Assembly: GCF_032118995.1 (NCBI RefSeq)
Contig: NC_092649.1
Location: 14,270,191 to 14,334,190, forward strand
Origin: Asterias amurensis
Lineage: Eukaryota > Echinodermata > Asteroidea > Forcipulatida > Asteriidae
Reading direction: 5' to 3'
DNA: 64,000 nt
Shown: one piece after another, positions 36,001 to 45,700 of the stretch
Position numbering within the stretch: position 1 is the first letter of the stretch
How the letters are laid out: the number at the start of each line of letters is the position of its first letter
Translations under genes and position numbers: made by a program
Notes under the pieces: generated by a model
Seen by the model: only the letters and a program-made list of their open reading frames with translations
Databases searched by the model: none
Told to the model about the DNA's origin: nothing

Positions 36001-38535
36001 CCTGGGTAACATACCTGACCTGAATGGGTAGTTTAACCAACCTATGTCTGCCAGGTTAAAATTTAGGTCAGTTTATTTTAAATTGCTTTTTTTGTTGAGG
36101 AAGCACGTCGGGCGAACAATAAGTGCTTTCTTTTGTTACAATGGATCTTGACAAAATCATGGTCGGCATGTGGACAAGCAGTCTTATTTCAAGCCTTGAT
36201 GTACGAATTCTGTAATCAAGTCAAGTGGACTTACTGTGGTTAATTTCAAGTTGTGAAAGACGGACAGCACGTTCTGATATTTGTGTTTTTTTTCCATGCA
36301 GGGTCAGTCCTCACGAAGAATCCCACAACGGCCACTCGGACCACACAGAGCAGAGACGCTGGCTGAGGCCGGACCTTAGAGTGAGATTCATTGACAAACA
36401 GTACAAGAAGGGGAGGTACTACAATACTAAAGTCAACATCGTAGATGTGGCGACCAGAGACACGTGCACCTGCCGAACGGATGATGGGAAACTACTTGAC
36501 GGTAATTCAGTTATCCCTTATCAGTTAATGATAGTTTCTGTTGGCACCCTGCCCAGTACATGAAGCATAAAGCAGAGGGACAGTTCCAAGTGGCAAACAA
36601 GCCACTTTTTTGCCCCCCCCCCCCCTCCAAAAAAAGAAACCACATGCACATTTATCTGAACCAATCACCAGTGGATACAAGTACATTTACAATTATTAAA
36701 TTTGTTAAGACTACTGAGTTACATGTATGCATCAGTATTTCTTCACAAAATTCTGGCTATTCCTATTGGTGGAGAGCGTGTGTATAATCCTTTGTTTATG
36801 ACCAGTAAAAAGTGTTGAAGCATGGGCGTGACACGCAAGCTTGCATCTGTGCTTATAAGACAGTTTCTTCATTCCTATTGGCCGAGAGCAATGGCTGGGA
36901 CAGTTGTGCCACATCACGCGATATGCGCGCAAGCACAGCATTCCCTTATAAGAAGTTGTTTACCCAAGGGCAGCGGAGGGCCTTACCATTTCATAGCTGG
37001 AGGGCTGTTGTGTTGAAAGAAATCATTGAACAATTATAGTTTTTGCATTTATTTTACTTTTTGTCCAAAAGTGTTGATGTTTTTGAATGAAAAGGTACTT
37101 ATGAATGGGAATCAAAGTGTGTTGAGTCGGTTTTCAACTAGTGGTTTAAACCCGGCGAGGCCTGGTTCTTGATAATTTACCTCAACTTCGCCTCGTTGGG
37201 ATTAAACCACTAGTTGAAAACCTCTTCACCACACATTAAATTTTCCTCGCTGTTTATATTGGTCAGAGGAAAAATAAAATTAACACGGTACCGGTAAGGC
37301 CAAACAAAATAGAATAGGTTTTAGAATGTCCTCCAGGCCAGGAATCTGCAATATTGAAAACATTTTATTTGTGTTTTTTTCCTAATAGGTATTGATCAGA
37401 GCATGGTGGAGACATTAATACCCAAGACAGAGATGGCGTGTGTTATGATCGTAGCTGGTGGACTCAAAGGACAGGTACTATGCAACTTCTTGCCAAATAC
37501 AAGGCTCAATGCCCAGTCACACAGGCCGCGATAATGAGAACGAAAACGAGAACAATAAAAATGCGCCCATTCTCATTCAACCAATCGAGGGTATGCATTT
37601 TTATCGTTCCCGTTTTCATTCTCATTATAGGGGCCTGTGTGACCGGGCCTCAAGCAACCCTTTTTCAACCCTTGGCTAGACACATTGGGCTAGCCATTGG
37701 GGCAGGCCATTGGGGCAAGCGATTGGGGCAAGCCATTGGGGCAAGCCATTGGGGCAGGCCATTGGGGCAGGCCATTGGGGGCAAGCCATTGGGGCTAGAC
37801 ATCAGGGCTAGACATCAGGGCTAGACATCAGGGCTAGACATCAGGGCAAGACATTTGGGCTTGCCACTGAGGCTATCCACCGGGGCTAATCATTCTTGGG
37901 CATGTTGGGTAAGCCATTTGGGCAGTTAAGTGGGGCCCAAGCCATTTGGTTTAGCATATTTTGGAGCTAGCCATTTGGGAAGGCCATCAAGGCTATCTAG
38001 CCATCCGGGCAAGTCATTGGGGCAAGCCATTGGGGCATGCCATTGCGGTTAGCCCAGGGCAAGCTATTGGGGCAAGCCTTAGGGGCAGGTAATTGGGGCA
38101 AGCTATCTTGGCAAGCCATTGGGCATACCTTTGGGGCATTACCTTTGGGGCAAGATATGCGGCTAGCCATCGGTGCAAGCTATTGGGGAAAGACTTTGGG
38201 GCTGGCCATTAGGGCAAGTTATCAGGGCTAGACATTTGGGCAAGCTACAGGGGCAAACCATCGTTGCTAGCCATTTGGCTACCCATACATTTAGGGTCAG
38301 CATCCATAACTTTTGACTAGCCTGTACGATAATGTTATCAATCTTCTGTAGCCTCTTTTGATCTGTTGTGTGTTTTGTGTTTTTCTTCCTGCAGTTGGGT
38401 TCATTAGTAAAGCGAGACAAGACAAGAGCCAAAGCTGACGTCCAACTCCTGAGAGACCGGGACCAGATTAAGAGACTTGACTATGATGATATATGTGAAT
38501 ATGCTGGCAATATACATGATGAGGACGATTACTAG
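24071..38535 (+). CDS. GPKOW: G-patch and KOW domain protein, spliceosome factor (Spp2/GPKOW)
   Basis: Complete ten-exon gene, 581 residues: 24071-24225, 25150-25382, 30694-30833, 31681-31787, 32812-33013, 33980-34112, 35204-35552, 36302-36501, 37389-37474, 38395-38535 (TAG). All junctions are GT-AG and in phase. Landmarks in order: KLLVIPLIKRN (about residue 60); G-patch FGLAMLRGMGWNQGEGIGG (from about 190); LRPKGQGLGA; first KOW around GVGVLVTGGAHKNLYGKIEG (about 263-285); Arg/Asp/His-rich exon 7 (324-439); DLRVRFIDKQYKKGRYYNTK; second KOW around VMIVAGGLKGQ (about 525). Human GPKOW has 476 residues; exon 7 accounts for most of the extra length. Known role: nuclear partner of the helicase DHX16/Prp2 that activates it through the G-patch. 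Intron 2 carries a large minisatellite and intron 3 a partial copy of exon 4. Confidence 0.95.
25383..25956. other. 5' part of GPKOW intron 2, no gene
   Basis: Short open frames occur (for example from 25576) but have no splice support and resemble no family I know. The sequence leads directly into the minisatellite. Confidence 0.4.
25957..29771 (+). repeat. 56-bp minisatellite array, about 68 units
   Basis: The unit contains GCAGCTCAGCCCTACCACCC, ATCCCCAGGAATTAGAGCCT and CCCCTATACCCACAGT (56 bp). Roughly 3.8 kb of near-perfect units fill GPKOW intron 2. Variant units recur at 14-unit spacing: marked copies at 27845 and 28629, and GTGCACGTCAGCC variants at 27957 and 28741, are 784 bp apart. 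A 6-unit (336-bp) spacing is seen at 29077 and 29413. Because 56 is not a multiple of three, the open frames across it are by-products and not protein evidence. Confidence 0.95.
30161..30500 (+). mobile_element. TTAA MITE (family A) in GPKOW intron 2
   Basis: AGCACTAGACACTTTGTAAT at the left end, ATGTTAAGTGCTT at the right, TTAA directly outside both (30157-30160 and 30501-30504). Diverged relative to the other copies. Confidence 0.7.
30891..31413 (+). mobile_element. family A MITE with another inverted repeat inserted
   Basis: The left end CAGGCACTGGACACTA breaks off at about 30910 and the family A body resumes at about 31135 (GGCAATTACTCAAAATAATT), ending CCAGCGCCT before TTAA. The insert (about 30911-31134) is itself palindromic: GCCTTTTTGAGGTATGGCGG at the left pairs with TCCACCATACCTCAAAAGGGC at the right. 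Confidence 0.65.
31413..31550 (+). pseudogene. partial upstream duplicate of GPKOW exon 4
   Basis: The intron end plus the first 41 bases of exon 4 occur twice: at 31413-31550 (exon part 31510-31550) and at 31578-31721 (functional exon from 31681). Both keep the AACAACAG acceptor and encode ATNADYSQVPIEQ. The upstream copy then runs into family A sequence and meets an in-frame TAG at 31564-31566, so use of this acceptor would truncate the protein. Confidence 0.8.
31920..32052. repeat. strong hairpin, TTTTGATCAGTATGCTCTG type
   Basis: A near-perfect palindrome bounded by AGTGTTGGTTCT and AGAACCAACACT, with GATCAGTATGCTCTGAACGC pairing with its complement at the centre. Same family as 54474-54616. 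It lies in GPKOW intron 4. Confidence 0.7.
32258..32414 (+). repeat. 157-bp direct repeat, copy 1
   Basis: Nearly identical to 34623-34779 (about three base differences noted by eye). Contains GTTAGTTGTTGAACTAACAA and GACCATTGCTAGTCACAGTG. The copies lie in GPKOW introns 4 and 6 and flank exons 5 and 6. Confidence 0.85.
32425..32750 (+). mobile_element. family A MITE, 5' truncated
   Basis: Begins inside the element at ACTGGGTAACGAGCAATAGA and ends ACCAATAGTGTCCAGTACCT before TTAA (32751-32754). It lies in GPKOW intron 4, 61 bp before exon 5. Confidence 0.7.
33051..33617. mobile_element. family L palindrome interrupted by a family A MITE
   Basis: Outer ends GGCCCAATTTCATGGAGCTT and AGCTCTATGAAATTGGGC. 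A complete family A element in minus orientation (33076-33453) sits inside at a duplicated TTAA (33072-33075 and 33454-33457), showing that family A was active after family L. It lies in GPKOW intron 5. Confidence 0.8.
34623..34779 (+). repeat. 157-bp direct repeat, copy 2
   Basis: Partner of 32258-32414, in GPKOW intron 6 and in the same orientation, 2365 bp further on. Confidence 0.85.
35688..35971. mobile_element. TTAA palindromic MITE (family B), copy 3
   Basis: AGGGAGATGTTGCCTTGGAT at the left end and CAAGGCAACGTGTCTCT at the right, with TTAA on both sides (35684-35687 and 35972-35975). It lies in GPKOW intron 7. Confidence 0.75.
36765..37260 (+). mobile_element. family D repeat, copy 2
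   Basis: Shares with 46968-47325 the blocks TGGTGGAGAGCGTGTG, CATCACGCGATA, AGAAATCATT and GGGAATCAAAGTGTGTTGA. The right part is a hairpin around TTTCAACTAGTGGTTTAAACC and its complement. It lies in GPKOW intron 8. Confidence 0.65.
37511..37650. mobile_element. palindromic MITE (family G), copy 2
   Basis: CCCAGTCACACAGGCCGCGA and GGGGCCTGTGTGACCGGGC form the ends, with ATTTTTATCG near the centre. It lies 36 bp after GPKOW exon 9. Confidence 0.7.
37681..38280 (+). repeat. 13-bp minisatellite (GGGGCAAGCCATT)
   Basis: About 600 bp of GGGGCAAGCCATT-like units in GPKOW intron 9. The first half is regular (13 bp, later with GGGCTAGACATCA variants) and the second half is degenerate with 12-20 bp spacing. 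G-rich on the plus strand. Confidence 0.85.
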
Positions 38536-38616
38536 ACCGTTTGGAGGTCATAGCAAATTTTGGAAAAACCGTTGTACATGAGCGTGTTATCTTCCTGTAT
38601 AAACTTACTTCGAAAC

Positions 38617-39183
38617 TGGGGCCAATTTCATAAAGCTGTTAAGCAGAAAATGCTGCTTGACAAATTTCCTTGTTTAAAGCCATTGGACCCTTTCGGTACA
38701 GGAAAAAAAAAAAGTTCACAGATTTACAAATAATTTACAGGGTTTACAGAAGGTAATGGTGAAAGACTTCTCTTGAAATATTAGTCCATGAAATGCTTTA
38801 CTTTTTGAGAAAACGGTTAAAAAAATATAAATTCTCGTTAGCGAGAATTACGGATTTGTAATAAACACATGTCATGACACGGCGAAACGCGCCAAAACAG
38901 GAGTGGGTTTTCCTGTTATTTTCTCCCGACTCCGATGTCCGATTGAGTCTAAATTTCCACAGGATCGTTATGTTATATATAAGTTGTGATACACAAAGTG
39001 TTGGACTTGGACAATACTGTTTACCGAAAGTGTATAATGGCTTTAACAAAAATTGAGTGGGGCATCAGTCACAAGCAATGTCCACTTATTTAATAATGAC
39101 TGGTAACCTGTTTCTGTTATAAAGCAATACTGTTTGGTGCTTAGCAAGTTTCTTTGCTTACAGGCTTTATGAAATTGAGCCCC
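38617..39183. mobile_element. family L palindrome interrupted by a family J MITE (in the GPKOW 3' UTR)
   Basis: Outer ends GGGGCCAATTTCATAAAGCT and GGCTTTATGAAATTGAGCCCC. The inner element 38678-39042 has ends AGCCATTGGACCCTTTCGGT and ACCGAAAGTGTATAATGGCT with TTAA at 38674-38677 and 39043-39046. It matches 57262-57627. It lies between the GPKOW stop and its likely polyadenylation signal, so the mature mRNA may carry this hairpin. Confidence 0.75.
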
Positions 39184-39325
39184 AGTCTACTCCAGGCTTT
39201 GCAGCTTTGATGGGAACGATCCTCAATGAATGAGAGCTTCGCTGATGCTTAGGTAATGTCATCTAAATCCATGGCAACAACCAGTGGAAAGGAAATATGT
39301 GTGCTCCGAACTGTATACGGTCCTC

Positions 39326-39331
39326 AATAAA
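39326..39331 (+). promoter_or_regulatory. GPKOW: probable GPKOW polyadenylation signal
   Basis: AATAAA in CCTCAATAAAACTGC, about 790 bp after the stop codon, and the clearest signal downstream of the gene. Confidence 0.5.
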
Positions 39332-39508
39332 ACTGCTTTTGCATGTATTTTGAGCTCCTGGTAAATGGGATTTATTGATCAAGGGTGGTCAACTAAGTAT
39401 TTGTTTGGCAAAATAAAACATTGGTTTTCTAAGTAAAACATTGACATTCATCGATTTTTTTATTTTGACTGGGTTTTTTTTTCTTCAAATTTATATGCAT
39501 TTTCTTAA

Positions 39509-39858
39509 AGGGACACGTTGCCTTGGATCGGTCGAGTTGGTCTTTGGATGCATATGGTTAGAAAGATGTTGTAAAAGTAGAATACAATGATCCACACAAA
39601 CATGCCTCAAAACTACACGGTTTTCCTTTTACATCGTCGGATAACACGGTCCGCCATTTATGGGAGTCAAATTTTTGACTCCCATATAAATGGCCGATTG
39701 TGTTAGTTCGCAAAGTAAAAGGAAAACCACGCAACTTCGAGGCAAATCTGTGTGGATCATTGTATTCTACCTGTAAAACATCTTTCAATCATGAACATTT
39801 TTTATAACAAACGGCTTTTTTATTGACCAACTCGTCCGATCCAAGGCAACATGTTCCT
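39509..39858. mobile_element. TTAA palindromic MITE (family B), copy 4
   Basis: AGGGACACGTTGCCTTGGAT and CAAGGCAACATGTTCCT form the ends, with TTAA at 39505-39508 and 39859-39862. Central hairpin ATGGGAGTCAAATTTTTGAC. Confidence 0.8.
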
Positions 39859-39989
39859 TTAAGGACCTTTTGATCATTACATATATAAACCCATGTTGTC
39901 TCTACCGAGTTATCGAGTAAGATATTTGCATGCAACATGTCCAACATGTCCAAGGCTAAAAGGGGAAGGCTTGTAAAATAATTCTGGGC

Positions 39990-42599
39990 CCAATTTCATG
40001 GCTCTGCTTATTTATTCCCTGTAAATGTGGAGTACGCACAAGCACAAGCCATAACTCCCTGCTAAGCTGTGAGTTACGCTTGACGTAAGGGCAGAGTTCC
40101 CTGCTTCCGCAAAAGCTGGTTCTTTGCTTGCGGTATAAAGCAGAACCGTAACATTTTGCCCTGTTGAGGTGGTAACTACATGCGAGGCCCTAATGGTTGT
40201 GCATAGTCTGGGTCATTTTGGTTCTTATGCAGAGTGGAACAGCTAATTTGTTTTCACATCACATTTTGAAAAGATTGCACCTTCCATCTTGCCATTTATA
40301 CTCGCTGATTCACAGGATGATCAGAACATGTATAATATCAGGTGTGGAATTCTTCCTACTGTAGTCTGATTATTTTTGCTCTTGGGAAAAAATCATATGA
40401 AAACATTGTGATTCATTAGCTTGAAATGCTAATAAAGCCTACACCATGTGCACAAATAGGTCGGCACTTGTAATTGGTAAAATATTCCTACTTTTTCCAA
40501 GGACCAAAGATCATGCCTGTTAGTTAATTGAGAAGACAGAGGTTTCAGAATGGGCAAGAATCACAGATTTACATAAAACTTACACGGTCTAATGATGATG
40601 ATAGTTGAAAACATCCCTTGAAATATTTCTGTCTAAAATTTCATATTTGATGAGAAAGAAATAATCTTATTTCGCGTTTGGAGTTTATCGCTCAGTGAGT
40701 GTTTTATTCACTTGTATTTTGGCATCGATGCAATGCAAAATTTGTGATCGGGTTTTCACTATTCTCTCGTGAACGATTTCGAACTTCTGCAGGTTTGTCA
40801 GTTTATGTATATGGTGGATTACATAGAGTGCTTACACTGACAACAACTTTTTTGCTAGCAAAACCAGTTTTTTAAGGTTCCTTTAATTGAATTGTTTTCC
40901 CATCAGTGACATGATTGGTATGACAAAAGTTGTTTATTTTTTAATAAAAAGATGTTATGCAAAATATAACTGAGTAGATTGCTTGTTTTTTGAAGTGTCC
41001 TTTTTATTGAGACTATAGTGAACCGAGAGATCGGTTAGTTTGGGAATGGTGCTGTGAATAAAGATCCAATAATTTACCACATTGGACGGGGCCCTGTCCA
41101 ATATTTATTGTGGAGCATTGCAGCAGTAAATGCAAGGATGAAACATTGTGCGCCTTTCACCAATCAGATGTCAAGCATCTCTGTGTGTAAAATAATGACT
41201 GCTGAATACTGACATTCAGGCTGCACAACACAAGTTCATACTAAATATTTGCTGTGCAAAATTGCTGAACAATTTTCCTGTGTCTCATTAGGTATTCAAT
41301 AGAGTTAAAAACCAAGTTGGTAAACGATGAGGCCTCGAACTCATTTTGGGGCAAAGATTGGGACCAGGCCTTTCATGGGGCTCAGCAGAGCACTCTCTTC
41401 ACCAGCTGGATGGAATGGACCGATCCGGCTTGTCAATCAAACTGTGCGCGTTCATCCATTTGACCAATCGCAGCAATGATTGTGGTCGGACAAACTCGGT
41501 CATGCGTGCCATATGTTTGGCACACGCGACAGAATCGTGCAGCATGTCATTGGGAGTGTTCATACACATGCCTTGCTCACTTGCGCAGTGGACGGAGCTT
41601 AGTGGAAAGCCGGAACGGTCCATAGGCGGACAAGGCAAAGGGGGAAAGGGTGGGGGCGCTACTGCTCCAACTTGTTACTTGCCTACTAATTTGACTGGTA
41701 TAGCCAACTTGTATAAAACCAAAATGACAAGAAGGAAGCCAATTAATTATAATCATACACAAGTTCGGTAAAATACTGTTGCACTGATAACAACAGTTAG
41801 ATGATGGACGAACAAACATTCACGGTAGGCCTACACACACTAGGTCGAGGCAGTGTACTTAAACCTCGGTAGTACCCGAGTGCGCAGCAGTAAACCCAGT
41901 AAACTCCCTGGAAGTCATACACTACAACTGCTCAACTATTCAAGTCAATTTTTTTTTGTGAGACAGCGCTCCAGTTAATACTGGGGCTGAGTTTAACTTG
42001 AGGAACATTAGTTCAGAGTCTTAGGCCTTACATCCCCTGTCTTTTCAAAGGCCACCTCAGATCATATATCTGTAATCACACCAATAAATGATATTATTCG
42101 CCTTAGAATCATCATTGGTGGCCCATGAGCAAGTGAGCTCAAACAAAAAGGATGGGGGAAATTAAACTGACTAAAATGACCCTACACTGGAGGGAGCATT
42201 TCAGATTGAAAACTTTATTCAAGACATCAACTGGACACAATGTTATGTGCCCATCAGTCTCAGTTTGTGTCCTCAGTAACGCAGTCACCTCCAAGGGCCA
42301 CTGAAGTCAAGGAAGAATTAAGATAAAGAAGGAAGAAATGAAGATACATTTAACATTGAGAACAGTAACATACACATGACAAATAGCGAAAACAGACTCC
42401 TATAGTGAGGACACACAGAGAAAGACTCGAAGAAACGAAAAGGTGTAAGACAAACGAAAACAACGATGTTGACGTAGTGAGCGATAAAGCTAAAGTGAAT
42501 GAGTTCAGAATAAGATAGTATAATTACAAACAAGCATTTCGTGATAATTGATTACCAATGGTAGGTAATGAAAACACAGGTAACACGAGCTACATGAGG
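39990..42599. other. intergenic stretch between GPKOW and SMC1
   Basis: Holds a family L-like piece (GGCCCAATTTCATGGCTCTG, about 39990-40160) and a stretch at about 40540-40880 related to family J (ACACGGTCTAATGATGATGA, also near 44990). A possible inverted repeat lies around 41411-41431 and 41608-41626 (ATGGACCGATCCGGCTT and complement). A 141-residue open frame at 41346-41771 lacks support. No gene is recognised. Confidence 0.5.
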
Positions 42600-42791
42600 T
42601 TAAAGACAACGAGAACAGCGTACAGAGGGGGGTTACTGCGCATGCGTTATCATCTACTGCACTGTTTCCCGCGAATCGATGGGTTGATCAAAATGCCACA
42701 AAATTGATCCAGAAAATAGTTAAATCGCTACCGATTGCAGGATATTTTCGTCTGGAGATAGTCGACTAGCCAGTGCACTTGAAGGGCAATC
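42600..42791 (+). promoter_or_regulatory. SMC1A: SMC1 proximal promoter and 5' UTR with NRF-1-like and E2F-like sites
   Basis: TGCGCATGCGT at 42637-42647 fits the NRF-1 palindrome (YGCGCAYGCGY). TTTCCCGC at 42665-42672 fits the E2F consensus. Both lie 120-155 bp before the SMC1 ATG in a locally GC-richer stretch. E2F control is expected for a cohesin subunit. Binding is not shown. Confidence 0.5.
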
Positions 42792-45700
42792 ATGGGGTAC
42801 CTCAAGTTGCTTCTTTTGGAGAATTTTAAGTCCTATCGGGGCAAGCAAACCATCGGTCCGTTCAAGCCGTTTACTGCAATCATTGGACCAAATGGAGCAG
42901 GTAATGCATGATTATGCCCTTAACCAGTTATGCTATGTCACTATGTGTTTGTTGTTCTGTTTTATGATGATTGTAATTATATCGTGTTGCCTGTTAATTT
43001 TCTACCAATGGTTGCTTAAATTAAATGTGTTTAGCCCGGCAGTTTGGTTGATGTTTGTTTATTTCTTTCAATTTATTCTGAGTTTATTTAAATTTTATTA
43101 ATTTTAATTTTAAAATGATCTAGTTCATTGTATTTTTGTTTTGAAATGGGATTTAATGAATGTATGATGTCGATTTATAATATCAGTACGGGTGCATAGA
43201 CTTTTCACCGGATGTTCGTACCAGTCCTTCAATAGTCTGATTTCTTGCTAATGCTATGATGAGCAGAAGTTATTGTCCTCTCGTATTTGTAGTAAGGCCT
43301 AGACGTAGCGGTAAAATCTGAGAATGCTGAGACAATAATTGTTTTGGCGGATAACTTTCCGTATGGCGCCACCACTTTTTCACTCATTTTTACAAAAAGG
43401 GATATATCAATCAGGTAAATTAGATACTATATTATTTTATTTTGAATGAAAAAGTGGTGGCGCCATACGGAAACTTTTCCGTTTTGGCAAGCCCTTCGCC
43501 AAAATGATCCAGTTTTGTGCAGAGTGAATGAATAGCGTCATTGTGTTCAGCGTAAAAAGGCCCCCATTAGTTAAAGGTTTATCTTGGCCGGGACATTTTT
43601 CGGTTGGGATATAAAAAAAAATTACTTATGTTGTTTTCTATTGAAACACCCATCATAAAAAATACACACAGAACTTCATTTACCTTTTCAAAAGGTGAAA
43701 TTAGTGATTTATTTTCCAATTTCTTTAGTAGGTACATTTTACTTTAAGATTTATAATAATTACCAGTAACTTCATAAACTTGGGTATTTTTGGAGATCGC
43801 TCGAACATGTTTTGCACACGGCACGTCAGCTTCACAACAACACTAGGAGGATTGAATGTCTGACTTTTGCAAGAAATCCCATCACAGCAAAATATCCTTT
43901 AAAATGTCTATGCACCCGTACTGATTATCATCAGAATATACTTTAATAATTTTATTGTAAAAAAAAGTGTTCAAATGATATTTTGAAATAATTGCAGGAT
44001 AACTTTCCGTATGGCGCCACTACCTTTTCACTCATTGTTGCAAAAAGGGATATCTCATTGAGGTAAATCAGATACTATATTATTATTTCAATTCGGATGA
44101 AAAAGTGGTGGCACCATCTGGAAACTTTCCCTAATTGCATTTAATTTGTATAATTTAATTTGAATGGTTTTTAATTTTTTAGGAAGCTTAACATGTCCAT
44201 GGTTAACGGAACCTCTTTCAAGAAAATCTTTGATTAGTTAGTTACTGAATGATTTATTATTATTAATTGTAATATTCTTGGTTGGGTTTGGGTCCTTTTT
44301 CCTCACGTACGTGCGGAGTAGTAGTAGTACTGTAGTAAGTTAATTGGGAGGACTTGAAGTTGAAGTTGAATAATTAAAGTTCACCACAGAACAAACACAC
44401 CAAGGTAGGTTAGGTATGTGACAACTTCTGGCTGGATTGTCAGCTTTTTGCGCCACAGCACCTTTCAAACCATTACGCCATAGCACAGTTCTCAGATTTA
44501 TCTTTTACATCTTCCTCGAAACGGTCTTGAAACAGACTGCCTGAATGTTTGCTGCCACCTAGCGTCACAAACACACCAAGTGGAGAGTGCTTTCTGAATA
44601 GCTATTATTTGACTAATTATTACTCTGGATGTCTTCGTTGTCAAAAAGATATTGAATGAGATCACTTGGAGTGGTTATCTTTTTATGGTCCCTGGTAACA
44701 CTGACACCAATGTGTAGACATGGTAGTTCAATCAGAGCGCGGTCTGTATATTCACCTAACTCCGGTCTGCCAAAAATCCTGACAAAACCAAACAAAAGGA
44801 GGAGAGCAATAACTCACAAGAACCTTTCATTACACATTGAACAGGGACAATCACGAAATCTGTCACTTTATAGGGTTTTTCTGTTTTGATACATAAATGT
44901 ACCAGAATAAACTAGCTTGTTTAAAGGAATGTTACAGAATTTGTAAGAAAACAAAATCGTGAAGAGCACAGATTCACATCAAACTTACACGGTCTAATGA
45001 TGATGATAGAAGAAAACATTTGCTATGAGCCTGCGCGTGTTTGAGTGTGTGCATGTGCCGAAGAAATCAAACCAGGAACGCTGCGTGTTTCATTGGTGTG
45101 CTTTGCCCTACAAGATGGCGACTTTATAGCGACAAAGGGCTTATTCGATAGTGTCTATTTCCTCCAAACTACGATGCTTTTGAAAGGAGTTGATAATGAA
45201 CCAAGGAGGGAGAAAAGGAGACAGTCGAGGTGGCCCTAAGGACCCAAAAGCGTTGTGTTGAGTTTGACCTCATGAGGGCGCTATAAATAATAGTTTGATC
45301 ACTTCCGGGTGTGTACGCGATTCGTCCGGCACAGTTTAATAGGTGTTCTGTCACGTTTGTTGTGCCGTATGTAGTTTCAATTTGCTTTAGAGGTGGATTA
45401 TAAACGGCTCCTTTAGAAGTCTTATTTTCTGTGATCTATTTGATGTCTGTGGAGGTAATATGTTCCAGTCTTTAATAACTATTTTGGGTATGAACGAATA
45501 TGTTTGAGAGCACCCTAACGCGGTCAAAAATACTGCGCATTCCTTACCTTCTCACGAGCCTGCAGCCCATAAATCCAGCTGTATCAGAGACTGTTGCAGC
45601 AAGGTGTTCGGGCGTTAGATACTCGGCTGCATCAGTAAAGTATATATTCACTGTGGATAATCAACATTCATTGTGGTTGTGAGTGAGGAGTGCAGAATGT

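Noticed and set aside
41346..41771. 141-residue open frame between GPKOW and SMC1
   Set aside because: No recognisable family and no supporting splice structure, and part of it lies in a possible inverted repeat.
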